55,324 nucleotides of DNA from Apostichopus californicus. Its lineage: Eukaryota > Echinodermata > Holothuroidea > Aspidochirotida > Stichopodidae. The notes below the pieces were generated by a model that was given only the letters and a program-made list of their open reading frames with translations, was not told where the DNA came from and did not search any database. Position 1 is the first letter of the stretch; each line of letters starts with the position of its first letter. The translations under genes and the position numbers were made by a program. This document shows, one piece after another, positions 39,883 to 53,500 of this stretch. The stretch spans positions 1 through 55,324 of the forward strand of contig JAIPMN010000588.1 in assembly GCA_020650975.1 (NCBI GenBank). Reading direction: 5' to 3'.

Positions 39883-41544
39883 TTTGATTAGGCAGATACA
39901 AGATTGTAATTTAATCCTACAAACTTAAATTACATTTGAGAAACTAAACCATGTTATTTTCGTTAAAAGTTAATATAATATGAAATATTAATTATTTTTT
40001 AAATTTTTAATTATCAATTTGCGGATGAAAGCTTACCAATTAAGTTTCAGGATGCAACAAAAATAATAGTTACTTTCCAGCCGTAGCAACAGGTGTAAAC
40101 AACATGCCCAGGAATTAGTGCGTCCAAGTACTCATCAATTCACACAACTTTATATGGCCTAACGTTAGGCTATTGATCGTGTAAGGTGATTTACCTCCTG
40201 TCATTTGTGTTGAAGTCACATAATATAACTACGAAAACTTGGTAGCGACAGCTAGTTACTAAAGAAATATTTGTGGTGTTTTTCTGTTGTTAATATTTAA
40301 AAACCTGCACTGTGTGTAGGCCTATTACTAGTAATTACTAATATTGGGCCTAGGCTAAGTAGACTTTAGTACTAGCTAAGGCCTTGTACGCTTTTGCTGG
40401 GCACTGCAAAGTCATGTAGGGATGTGTATTCGGATGGGGAAATTTAAAAAAAAACACATTAACGAAAAATATGTTTGTGCCAAAATGCACTTTGCTCGGT
40501 ACGTTTGTAGCTCTGTACAGTATGCAAGATACTTCGGTTGAGGATCCTTTGCAAATTCTGACTGGCATTGAGTACCAGCCTTCTAACTCTCTCGGCCTTT
40601 TCTTTTACCTAACAAAATCGATTTGGCCTACTGCCAGTATTAGATTGGCCTAGGCTAACTAAGGCTAGGCTTAATTACCAGTCTGTAGCCATTATTAAAT
40701 TGTTAATAGATCACGAAGAGTACGCATGATAGACGTAGCATATACAAATAATTACATTTTCATCGTCTTATTACAATGTGAAATTGTAGCAGCATCCTTT
40801 CAGTAACTTTTCTCTGAAATTCTGTTATGGCCTGTTGTAAGCACTGATTTACTGTGCTCTCAAAAGTTTCCATATATACTGTATATTGTGCAGAAGCTTC
40901 ATTTTTATGGAGCTTGTGTGCTGTCCCCTGTGATGTCACAAGAACTATTGTGTATTAAAATCAAGGTTTAATTTTTGCACTTAAGTTAGAAAAACCTTTG
41001 GACTATTGAAATGAAACCATGAAAAGTCACTACAGCATGTCACTTAATCATTAGGTATTGGTTTGTAGTTTAATATTGGTGGTTGTTCATGAATCAGAAA
41101 AATTTTAATTTGTGATGATTACTGGTTGATCGGCCTATGAATGATGCCGACTGTCGCTGTTTAGTTAGTCTAGTAAAAAACTGCGATCAAACAGAAGGCC
41201 CGTTCACAGTTAATGAAACTGTGAACCTCAATTTGGCAGCTAGAACTTTCATATTTTGCAAATTCAATGAAATCACATAATTGGATGAGAATAGTATATC
41301 ACAAAGGAAAATCATAGAGATTGACATTTAAGTCACCATGCATCACTCGATGTCATTCATCGTGTGATGTATGAGACTAGTGAAATATTATAACAGTGAT
41401 GCATGCATCTATCAGAACACTTGAACAATGTGTTTGCCTTGCTCAACCAAATTCATCATCATCGTCGTCATCGTTGAACAGAAATTATCATATGTAGGCT
41501 TCACAGTATCCTTTGAAATTTATTCTTCTTTACTTTTTCTACAG
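39883..41544. promoter_or_regulatory. Intergenic region between divergent SDHAF2 and ARMC3
   Basis: No coding gene. SDHAF2 starts at 39882 leftward. The ARMC3 ATG is at 41584, with an acceptor at 41544, so the ARMC3 first (noncoding) exon and the promoters of both genes should lie here. An RFX-like half site (TAGCAAC) occurs at about 40084, but no full X-box was found. Confidence 0.4.
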
Positions 41545-44500
41545 ACTAACTTAAAAGTGTTGAATATTCAAAGTGTTTGAATCATGGGAAAGAAAGTCAA
41601 GAAGGAAGCAGAGGCCCCTCCGAAAGATGTCGTAAGTTTCAAGATTCTTCTACAGTTTGTCTGAAAATAGTTTCTTTTACATTTTTTATTTCATGTTTGT
41701 AGCAATCTACTTCTTCTTTTTTTTCGAATTAGTGTTGAGCCACCAAGATACAAAGATGTCAAAGAGTCCTTTAATATTTTAGCACTGGTTTGCAAAGTAA
41801 AAGATGAGCCGGTTGTTTAACTATGTTTTGCCCTAAATGCATAAAATGTTGCGCCATTGAAATTTTTGTTCAACCTCAAAACTTGCTTTAATCAAAAACA
41901 ATTTTCAAAATAATGTTGAATTTTCTGGAATTTTTTGTATCCAAATAATTTGTTATCAAATGTTTATGAGTTAAATGAAGCACCAAACAGAGGAATTTTA
42001 ATACAGACACACACACACACGCGCAAAAAACCCATAGATAAAATTAACAAGAAGAAGTTATTAAAATATGAATGTTGCTTATAATTTGTTATTAAATGTT
42101 TATGAGTTAAATGAAGCACCAAACAGATGAATTTAACACATACACACACATACACACACACACACAGGTGTGTTTTACATTCAGACCAAGGACAACATTG
42201 TTTTTATCCATTGTTCAAATCCACTCTCCCTTACCTTAACAATACCCCATGACAATAGAATTCTTTCGAGGACGTGGTGATTCTTTAGAGATCACATCCG
42301 AGGACCTGGAATTCTTTTGTTCAAGACCTCAGTCAGAATACAAAACAAGTGCACCCACATGCACACACACACACAACAAAAATTCCATAGATAAAAATTT
42401 ACAAGAAGAAGTTACTGCAATATGAATGTTGCCTCTGTTCATTTTCTTTCAGTTTGATCCACTAGCAGTCGAAAGTAAGAAAGCTCAAACAGTTGTGCTG
42501 ATGCTTGATAGCCCTGAAGATGAAATACTCATCAAAGCTTGTGAAGCACTCTACAAATTTGCAGAAAAATGTAAGTTTTATCATTAACCTTAAAGCAGCT
42601 TTTTGCATTTGTTTAGTCCTGAGTTTTGAAAGTATTGCAAAACCTGCAAGTATTACTCTCATTTAAGATGGCAATTGATCAGACGTTTGATTCCCTTGGA
42701 AAATTTTGTTTACAAAGTGAAAAATAATTATCAAGGAATTAATGATTCCAGTCAGTTCAAATAATTATGTCTCCCAGACATTATTCATAATGACAAAATC
42801 ATGGCAGATTAAAATATGACCAGCCATAATAGTGGACTTAAGTATTTTTCATAGGGATTGTATATTCAAATGACATGTAAATTGACGAAAACCAACATGA
42901 AAAGCTGATTTTTTAGCATATTGTTATATCTAAGGAATAAACATAGTATTTTTCAAATCAGTGGAGAAATGTTTGGATGGAATTAGACGATAAGTAGTAG
43001 GTTATTGTTTCTATTAAGTTTCACTTCAAATGAGCTTCAAAAATTAAGAATCCTGGGATAGCTATATTTGCTCTATCTTTACAACAAAATCATAGATGGA
43101 TTTCTTATTGTTTTGTGTAGTAGATGATTTTAGGAGTGAGTTTGAAGATATTGTAGTTACTTGGAATTGGACAAAATAACTTTTGTCATCATCACGATTG
43201 GATGCACCAATACTTTGTTTTGTTACAATGTTTATTGTTTTTGGTTTTTGCAGGTGATGAAAATAGGGCAATGCTACTAGAGTTAGGAGCTGTAGAACGT
43301 CTCTTGAAACATATCACTTCAGAGGAGAAAACTGTCCGAAGAAATTCTGTGATGGTGTTAGGAGTTCTCTCTACTCATCGTAAGTAACTACATTTCACTA
43401 ATTTTAAGTTTTCAAATTTGTGTTGTTTACAAATTCCTTCAAACTTCTATGTTTACCTCGTTTTTCTTACTTACTAAAAAAAAAAAATTTATAATTTTTC
43501 TTCAATTCCAAATGCAAGAGTGAAACTTGATATCAACATGATGTCAATTAGTAATAATTTTAGTGCATCCCTAAATAGAAAGTTTTAATTTTGCTAGAGG
43601 CCTCATAGCAAATGTCCAGTGAATGTTTTGGGGAATTATTTATTAATGATAGTTTACATATTGTTTGGTATTCTAGCAATTGTCAAATGATTTTGACCAT
43701 TAATTGTCAACAATCTGCATACATAGCACAGGTAAAGGTTTTCTCACGCTAGCAATCCAGCTTTGTGATTTCACGACCGTAACCCTCATTATGGGCCATA
43801 GCTTCTTTCTCAATCCCCTCCCTCACCCCACACCCTTAAGAAAGACTAAGGGACAAAGTGCAAGGAAAGAGGATTTCCTGAAACATTTTCACCCCATCTC
43901 CTCAAACAAACAGAAAATATGCTATGACCCATCTCTTTCATTGTCAACTCTAACAATATTGTTATTAGCAAACAATTTGGCTGATATGTTCTTTTATGGT
44001 ATTTTGATGGGAAATTTAGAAAGGACAAAAAAATTCAAACATTCCTTCGTAAGTAATTAGAAGGTATATGTCATAGGCAACTTTAGAATGATTTACAACA
44101 TTTTTTCTTTCGTCTCATTTCACCCTCAGCTGATGTTCGGAGAGCTCTCCGTAAATCCGACTGCCTGGCAAACTTGATCAAACTCTTAGGGCCGGAAGGT
44201 GAGAGCTGGTTCTCCTTTTCAAACAATTTATTTCATGCTGTACCCAACTATCTGTCTCATGCTAAAACATATTAGAAACATATCTTTAAAAAAATCAGAT
44301 TACAGGGTAAATGAAAATTTATTAAGAAATTCTAAAACAACCCTTGGAAATGGAGAAAAAATAAAAATATGCACTGAAATTGGACCAGTTTACCTCCATT
44401 GGATAATTCAGCATGTACGATTGATACCTATATCAGAATTTATACAGACAGACTATGTTTAATTGCAAGATGGGTGATATTATTTTGCAAGTAAACCCTT

Positions 44501-47500
44501 CTGTTTGTTTAAGATGATACATCCCAGGTAATTTTGGCACAAACACAAACTCGTAACAAAAAGAAAATATGGTTGGCACTACTTACCACTGTACATCATA
44601 TTTGGATGCTTTTTCATCCCTCCACCCCACCCCCCCCCCCCTTGCCTTGCCTTGCCTTGTTTTGAATCAACTAAACATTTTCCTTTAGAGTGGGAGGGGG
44701 GATAATGCTATAAAACTAAGAAAATACAACTTTCAACTCTGCATTTTGTCAACCCTCAGTCACTAATATTTCTTCTTTTAAATCTAAATGCAGAGGAGAC
44801 CTTAGTCCATGAGTTCAGTACCTTATCTCTATCCAGTATGGCCCATGAGTACACCAGTAAGATCCAGATCCTCTCTCTAGACGGCCTCTCACATCTGATT
44901 AATCTGCTCTCCGATCCGGACGCTGATGTCGTAAAGAACGTCACGCAAGCCATCTTATCGCTCCTGGAAGACTATCAATGTCGAATTGCTATCAGGTCTG
45001 TGAGGAGGGTTATTTTTGAAATTATTGTGATTTATTTTGTCCCTCTCAAATAATTGTAGACATTTCTACTTCATGCATCCTTCATCCCTCAGTCTTCTCT
45101 CCCCTAGCCACCCCCCTCTCATCATCACTTTGACCCCCCCCCTCCACATGCTCTTAAAATTGCAGTATTGTCACCTTTTTTTTTTAGTGTATTTTTTTAA
45201 TACTCAAGATTACCTCCCTCATTATTTTAACCATTCTAAGCCATGCTAGTAAGCTAGACTTTCCAAACATTTGTTGAAAACAAGAACTGTAAGTCAAGAT
45301 TGTCTTACTATCGGTGAAATGTGATCCGATCAAGGATGAATGTTTACTTGGAGAGACATATCTGTATGTGTTACACCCAAAACTTTTAGTCTGTTGTAAC
45401 TGTCAAAAGTTTAGAGAGGTTATCTGTCAGACATTCTCAATTCTTCGAATTGTCCAGAGGGATCAAAGGAGTCAAATTAACTAACTAATCAATTTAAAGT
45501 AACTGGTTAGTATCTGTCATTTACTCTACTCCACTTCTCTTCATATATAGTCAATAACTAATTTTATATGTGCAAAAGAGAGACAAAGTTTTTCTCAATC
45601 GCTAAGAAAAAAGTTGCAGTTATAAAAAGAATTGATTTTAATGGAATATCAAGCAGCTGGTTGAGTTATTTTGAAAGATTCTTAATAACATTTCCTGAAA
45701 ATATTTACTATATTTTTTTCCAGAAATGTTCAAGGCCTTGAGCCTCTGTTAGATCTGCTTAAGTCAGAGTACCCGGTCATACAGGAGCTGGCCCTCAAGA
45801 GTCTGATTTTGTGCACCCAGGACCCAGACAACAGAGAAACCCTCAGAGAGTTGGAGGGACTAGAAAAGCTGTTGGAGTTTGTCGGAACTAAAGTAAGTCA
45901 TCATATCCATTTTATTGGGGCAGGGATGGGGAATGGGGGGGGGGTTGTATTGCAATTTGGAGGGTTATAAAGGAAAACTCCATGTACTAAAATGACCGAT
46001 TGTTTGATATAATTTCTCCTTCCTAGTAGGTGTAAGGGGCATAACCATACTAACTCTTATTGCTGTGGAACATCCCCATGGCTTCCTTTATAATATATAC
46101 TTGGTAAACACATAGTCAGTTTATTCTCTCTCTTCTGGAGCAGTAGATATGGGTACATGTAACATACCTTCATGAAGTTGCTTCAGTTAAACAATATTAA
46201 GTACCTGATTTCATTTCCCACCACTCTCCCACCCCCAACCCCCACCAATCCATTAAAAAGTCAGAGACAATCAATATTTTGGGAGTAGGTCAAGTTTTGG
46301 GAGCTCTGACTCAAGTTAAGACTTTCGAGAAGGGTTGGTTCCTCAATTTCACTATTTTCATTCAGCAGTTTTCATTCTCTGGTTATTCATTTCTCTACTT
46401 GCATATATAATATGTTGTTATTTTCAATGAAATGAAATAATATAAAAATAATAATAAATAATTTCTTAATATAGGGCCAAATACCAAAAGGCCTCTAGGC
46501 GCTTTACAAAACCTAAAAAAAAATCAAAAAAATCAAAAGACAGAGAAATCAAAGGAATAAAAAGTCTAGAAAACACATAAACAAAAATTAAACAGTATGT
46601 AAAATACGAACACAAAAATCTAAACACGAGAAGACTATAAAACAGACCAAAACCTATCAAAAAACAAAACAAAGGATAAGCACATCCATCTTTTCTTTTG
46701 TTACAGGAGTTTGAAGAACTTCACGTCCATGCCCTGCTGGTTCTATCCAATTGCCTGGAAGACATAGAGAGTTTAGAATTGATACAGAGTACAGGAGGGC
46801 TACAAAAATTGCTGACATTCGCGGCAGAATCTACCATCCCTGAAATCCAGATGAACTCTGCCAAGGCAATTGCCAGAGCGGCCAGAAATGGTGAGGAAAA
46901 TATGCTATAATTCTTATGGCCTTTAAATTAATCAAGTAATCCATTAAAATGAGAATGATTAAGATGGTTTTGACTTATCTTGTTGTTTCTTTCATGGATG
47001 AGGATTGGAGGTGGCATGGAGTAGGGGGGGGGGGGGTGGAGGAGGAAGAGGGATGCGGGAAGGAATAGTACAGAGATTTTGCTTTGATTTTTTGACCGTT
47101 AGTTTTCACAGGCTGTGATTTTATTGATTACTTCGTGAACATTGATGCATTGTTTTGTTTTTAATTTGTGTGCTGAATGAAAGGTATTTACTCTTGCAGG
47201 CTGTGATTTTATTTATTACTTCGTGAACATTGATGCATTGTTTTGTTTCTTAATTTGTGTGCCGAATGGAAGGTATTTACTCGTGATAACACAATTTTTC
47301 TTTCCGGTCAGGTGAGAATTGCAAGATATTTCACGAGCAGGAAGGAGAGAGGACGTTAATTGTCCTGCTTGAATCGGACAGCCAGGAAGTCCAGGCCTCC
47401 GCTGCCCAGGCCCTGGCTATCATGGCAGAGACTGCAGCCTCAAGGAGTGTCATTGCTGAGTTTGGTAAGTAGCCAGGCATGTTGAAGCTTGGGGGAGGGG

Positions 47501-50500
47501 GGTGTAAGGGGATTGACCAGGGGGTGGGGAGGAAAAGGGGAATTTGGTTGTTATTTTTCTGAGCAATGTGTTAAGATGTTACATATGTCAGTGATGCAGA
47601 TCAATAAGTATCTGTATTATATATTATGAGTATCATCTATGGGTTCATATAACTTGACAAACAATACGCAAACAGCATGAATAGATGAAAAATAATGTTA
47701 ACTGCTAGAGTCTTTGCATATTGTGTAAATATCTGCATTAGTATTATTTGCATATTCAAAGTACATGTGTTATACGTGACTGTTAAAAGAAATCAATAAA
47801 TATGATTAAAAACAAACCCCACCGATCAACAAGCATTTAATTACAACACAGACAACTTTTTGACCTCCTGATATATTAGTTTTAGTGCTAACACTAACGG
47901 TTCACATGATTGTAACGATAATTTCAGTATAATAACCATTAAATGATGTTGTTATTCATATTTCTGCGTTAAATAGTCGGATTATTATCGAAAAAATCTG
48001 TAAGTACTTTCCGGATAAAATCCGCTTGAAAAATATATCACTCTCCTTTATTAAATATGTTTCTACCCTTTCGAGGGCGTTGTGGTCAAGTGGTTAAGGC
48101 AGTGGACTTGTGATCTAAGGATTACAGGTTCGAGCCCTGGCCAGATCACTGCGTTGTGTCCTTGGGCAAGGCACTTTATCTCCATTGCCTCCCTTCACCC
48201 AGGTGTATAAATGGGGACTTGCGAGGTGACTTGTCAATATAGTTGCGTGCGTCGGTTTGCGGCTGCACCCTATGGGAAGTCTCCCAGGGGACACGTGGCT
48301 GTGGTGCACTGTGGTGCCCCAGGAGAGATTGTTTGAATTGTGCACACTTTGGTGTGTAGGCGTGACAAGTTACCAATGACCAGGGTTAAGTTACACATCC
48401 GGGACAGCAAGTTTGCTTATCAAGAATCAAGAATGTACAAATTATTCTCTACTTTTTACACTTTTCTCTCTAAGACGGCATCGTCCCTCTCATCAAGCTT
48501 CTGAACAGCGATAACCTCGACGTAGCCGAGGCTTCGTCCTTGGCCCTCGCTAACCTCACCTCCGGCCAGGTACAGAACAGCGTAGAGATCGGAGATAGGA
48601 ACGGAGTGGAACCACTGATTGGCCTGCTCAGTTCCACCAGAGAGGCCACTCAGGCTAATGCCGCACAGGTCCTGACTAACATGGCTACGGACGAGATCTT
48701 GAGAGCCGATATACAGAAGAAGGGAGTTGTTGGAGCTTTAATTGATCCACTGCACTCAAGGTTTGTTAGTGATGGTCATGTTATTTGCAATTCTCCTATA
48801 TACATACTATTTCTTTAAATTTAAAAGAAAAGAAAATTAATTTAAAAAATTTAAAATTTAAATTTAATTTTTTTTTTTTTTTTACGTGCTTGGCTCTATA
48901 TAATATTAGACTTAAGTATCTTCCACTAATATAAGTGTTTTGAAATTTTAAATGCATAAACTTTGTCAACCAAGTTGATTGATTGTGATATATCATTATT
49001 GGTTGTCTATATTGCCCAATTTGAGTTTGGGCTGTTAGATCGATGAAAATCATGGATTAGTATTACCAATCACCCTCAGAACACAAGAGAATCTTGCCTG
49101 TAATGTTGTCTTAACCAGACCTTAATATGTTTCATATACTAGTTGTACTTCTATTTCAGCGTTCTTTATGATTTTATTTTGTGTTTTATTCTCTGTTTTA
49201 CTCTGTTCTCAAAAATGTATGTGTGTTTTAATTCCTGATTTCTTTAGTTGTAAATTATGTTTGAGGGCCTCGTGTAAGATTAGCGGTTTTTTGGTATCGC
49301 TAAATGAGTATTATCCTCGAAAGTTAAAATAAAATATTTATTATAATATTTATGATTAAATAGATCCAGTTGCACCCTCAGATTTGCTTTAAAGGAGCAT
49401 TCCTGACATTGTTTTAACTCAAGAGAGATCATCTAACTAAATCAATAAATTCAGGAACTTTTACCTGCAATTTTCATATCAATACTTAAATTGTTGACTG
49501 AAATCATCCTTGAAAAAATTAACTGTATAAAATTTTCTCAAGTATGCAATGTGTATGTAGTTTGTTTTCTTTATTAAAGATTGATGGTTTGGTATAAAAG
49601 CTTTAAGCTCTAGACTGAATCCATAATAATATCTGATTCACATGAAAACTGTTCCTTATTTTCCGTCCACCAACAGTAACACCACGGTACAGACTAAGGC
49701 TGCCATAGCTCTCGCCTCGTTCGTTTGTGATGTAGATACGAGGAATCAGGTGGGTATTTTTACTTTGCCTCTTATTCTAATATCAACCAATAATAATAAT
49801 AATAATAAATTACATTTATATAGCGCTTAATACAGCGTTTCTAAGTGCTTTACAAAGTAGGAAAGAGACAAAGGAAACAAAGGAATGAAGAAACTATGAA
49901 TCAAACAGAAATGTTTTAAGTTGTCTCTTGAAAATACAAAGGGAGGGAGAGTCACGAACGTGAAATGGGAGAAGGCACAGCTACAGATAAGGCATGATTG
50001 CCATAATGAGTGCAGGTATGTGGACTAGGAGTTAATTGCAAATGCGCATGATAGGAAGAGCGAAGCATAACTGTAGTTGACTAACGCAAAAGAGTAAGAA
50101 GGTCAGTGATATATTGAGGGGCAAGCCTGTTGACCAATCAGAGTTGTTGTTAGAAATAACCTTATAGACATTGTGTTTAATGATGAAATGGAAAAAAAGG
50201 TTTGCCCAACCAAAGTCAGCTTTGCTGCCCTGTCAGCTGATCATGAATATTCAGTGTTTATGCAAATTCAGTGGGTGCTGGCTTATTTTCAAAAAAGGGA
50301 AATCCCCTGCATATTTACTTTAAAGGGCAGACACTTTTAAATGGAGTGCAAAGAATGACTTTGAGCTCTGACTGAGGCAGACTCTTTAGGGAAGAGAATT
50401 TAACAAAATATAAGTCAACAAAATATAAGTCAACAAAATATAAGTCAACAAAATATAAGTTAATATAAGTTAACAAAATATAACAAAAATATAATAACAA

Positions 50501-53500
50501 AAAATAACAAAATATAAGTTAACAAAATTTAACAAAATAAAGTTGTCTTTCCAATGTTCTTTGGATTGCCTGTTCCTTAAAGATATGCATGTATGCATGC
50601 ATAAAGTTTGTATTTAAGTTATAATTTCTCTCTGTTGGAATTATCAGAATAAGGACATAATATTAAATTTTTTGTTTTGTCTTCTAATACTTGTTATGTT
50701 TAGTTGAGAGGTCTAGGTGGTCTGCCTCCTCTCCTAAAACTTCTGGAATCCGGTAACCAGGAGGTTCGAAGAGCAGCATCTTGGGCGATTGTGGTCTGCG
50801 CCAACGACTCACTCACAGCTACAGAATTCTGCAAGCTTGGGTAATGTTTTTTGTTTCGACAGTTCGGTTGTAGATTAGAAACTTGTAAGGATTGTCTTAT
50901 TTTAATCTAGCTAACTTACGTCAGACCAACTTACTTTTACACATTCTCTTACACAGGCTCTCTAGTGGATAAGCAGTTTGCTAACAGTTTAATTTTATTT
51001 ATTTTAATTTTAATCTAGTCTGTTTCTAGGCTTTCTAGCCTATCATTAAAATTGATATCAGTGGCTTTGTTAATAGTCATTTGAGCTATGAATATGCATG
51101 TCTTGAAGATTTTTTATTGCACCCAGTTGGGACAATTTTTTCTGTACTGTAGTTTTATGTCCCGCTTCGAAGCACTCGTGTTGTCAGTACGAGCAGTAAG
51201 AATATGTTTCTATCATATCAAGGTTAGGAACTGTTTGTACTGACAATACCAGTGCTTTGAGAGCATGATATTGGAGTACAGTTTGGAAAGGTATTAGCAT
51301 TAGGAAATTGTCCCAACTGGCTGTTTATTGGACAAGATGGCTCTTAATGCTATCATTTTTGCATGGAATATGCCACATTCATGTCACATCATGTACTAAA
51401 TTATTGAAGGAAAGCGAGTGTAATTTTAATGTATGTAAAATATGTTCCTTTAGTTTTACCAAATTGCACCAGGAACTATGATATTATTCCATAAAATTTT
51501 TCAAGCTGGGAGGGTTTTTCAAGCAAAGGGCTTTTCAAGGGTTTTCAAGGGTTTTTCAAGACCACTACATAAATTTGGTGGGACTTAATTTAACAAATTA
51601 GAATATTGAGTACTGGAGTAAATTGAACATTGATGGGTTTCCTTCCAACTATAGGATGTGGTCAAATAGTAGGCCCGAAGTACTGTCACTGGAAATTTTC
51701 CAGATGTCGTATAATTTATCTTAAGTTTTCAGGCTTTGCCGACAAGTCCATACTCCAAGCTAGCAATGATTCTGAGGGGTGGGGGTCTGGTGGGTCATGG
51801 CTCAGACCCCATGGAAGATTTTGGGTCTAGGACTAAAGGTTGTGGACCACTGTCGTACATGACCTGGTCAGAAAAATGAGGAAAAGTTCCCATCCTGTGA
51901 AAAAACATGCAACGTTTGGACTAATAGTGGATTAATTTAGTTAATTTTGTAATTTATATTACTATTTGCCATTATTTTCTGTGTTCAGTGGTCTAGATGT
52001 CCTGAAGGAGATCCAGCAGTCAGCGACCAGACAGAACAGCTTCAGCGAGGCAGCCCTGGAGAGGTTGTTGGATAACATGCTCTCTGCCAAGTACAGTCTG
52101 ACCGGACAGCTGGCAGTCACAGACATCATATCAGATGGATTCTACGATGCTGGCAAGGTAGGAGGAGTCAAAATTTGAATTTGGATTAAAGGGTGTGAAG
52201 ACTCGCGCAAAAAGAAACGTCTCATGTCGGTAATCTGACCTAGTTTCGAATGAGATGTAACAGAAGTGTTAGACACCACCATCGATCCCAGAAAAAACAC
52301 ACACAGCTTGCTACCATCGGTAATTAGACACTAGTATACAGTCAGTACATACAGCTGCGGTCAATACCCACAGCACAGTGTACAAACGTTACAGCGATGG
52401 ACATCTCAGGTCCAGCTAAAGATAACAAGGTATCACGTTTCATTACTGTCTGCATTTTGTAGCGACACGAACAAAACGTCACTCGCAAGCAACAGAAAGT
52501 TAACTTTTTCAGATGGCCGCACAGGGTTTGGGGCGAGTCTTCCATGCCTTTAAGATGATGGAAACAGGAGAAAGAAAAGTCTCAATGTGATTTGATGAAG
52601 TGATGTGCACAGGATTTAAAGGTGGGGTGGAGGGAGGGGGGGAGGAGGGAGGGGCCAATTTATAAATCCTCCATTTAAATAAAGGCATGAACCTACATGG
52701 AAGGGCATTCTGAGCTTGAAGGAGCAATAAAAATCTTCCCCGTCTGAATTTTAAAATCTCCCAGCAACGTTATGTTATGTTTTGAATGTTATGTTATGAA
52801 TGTTATGAATATGAATGTTATGTTTATCTCCACCTGATGATGGAGGTCGGGGGTCACAGCCCCTTAGCCGGCACTTCTTTGCCCATGCAACTGATTCGTA
52901 CTTCTCATTTCGATTCATTGTAACCCATTATAATCTCCATGCTCAATACTGGTCTCATTCTACGGTTGCCACAGATTCATATTCCGGCCCATCTGCTTTT
53001 CATCCATAGTTAGAGACGTCATTTCTGTAAAATTTCTCGATTCCTTTGATATAGATCCGACCGGATGAAAAGTTTCAAACCCTCGAAGAACTGAGCAAGA
53101 GGGAAGTGAACCAAAAGAGACCTGTCATACTGGTTAACTGTGGAGTGCCGAGAAGGTAAGAATTAGTCCATAGTAGGTAAAGCTAAAGGAAACATGTTTT
53201 GTGGATTCATTCATTTATACCATTAGCCCCTGTTGTCATGACTACACCCGTGTCTTGTGCATACATAACAGTGTTCTCATAGCTTGAGTAGTAGTTAGGA
53301 ATTCAAACTTGCAAGCCAATGGCCCAGGCAATGTTTTGTGTCACTGATACTGATATAAACTCTGTATTTTCTCTTTGCTGATGTGAGCCTATATTGTAAC
53401 TGATCCATTTTTCCTCTTTTCGAATCAACAGCAGCCCTACGGTAACTCCAGTCCCGACCATTCCTTCCGATGGCGATATCAGAGTGGACTCCAAAACGAG

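Noticed and set aside
40080-40100. RFX X-box for a ciliary promoter (CCGTAGCAACAGG)
   Set aside because: Only one half site is present; the second half site at proper spacing is missing.
48073-48145. tRNA-Ser/Leu gene
   Set aside because: Only the head of a SINE: box A and box B are present, but there is no closing acceptor stem and a SINE body follows.
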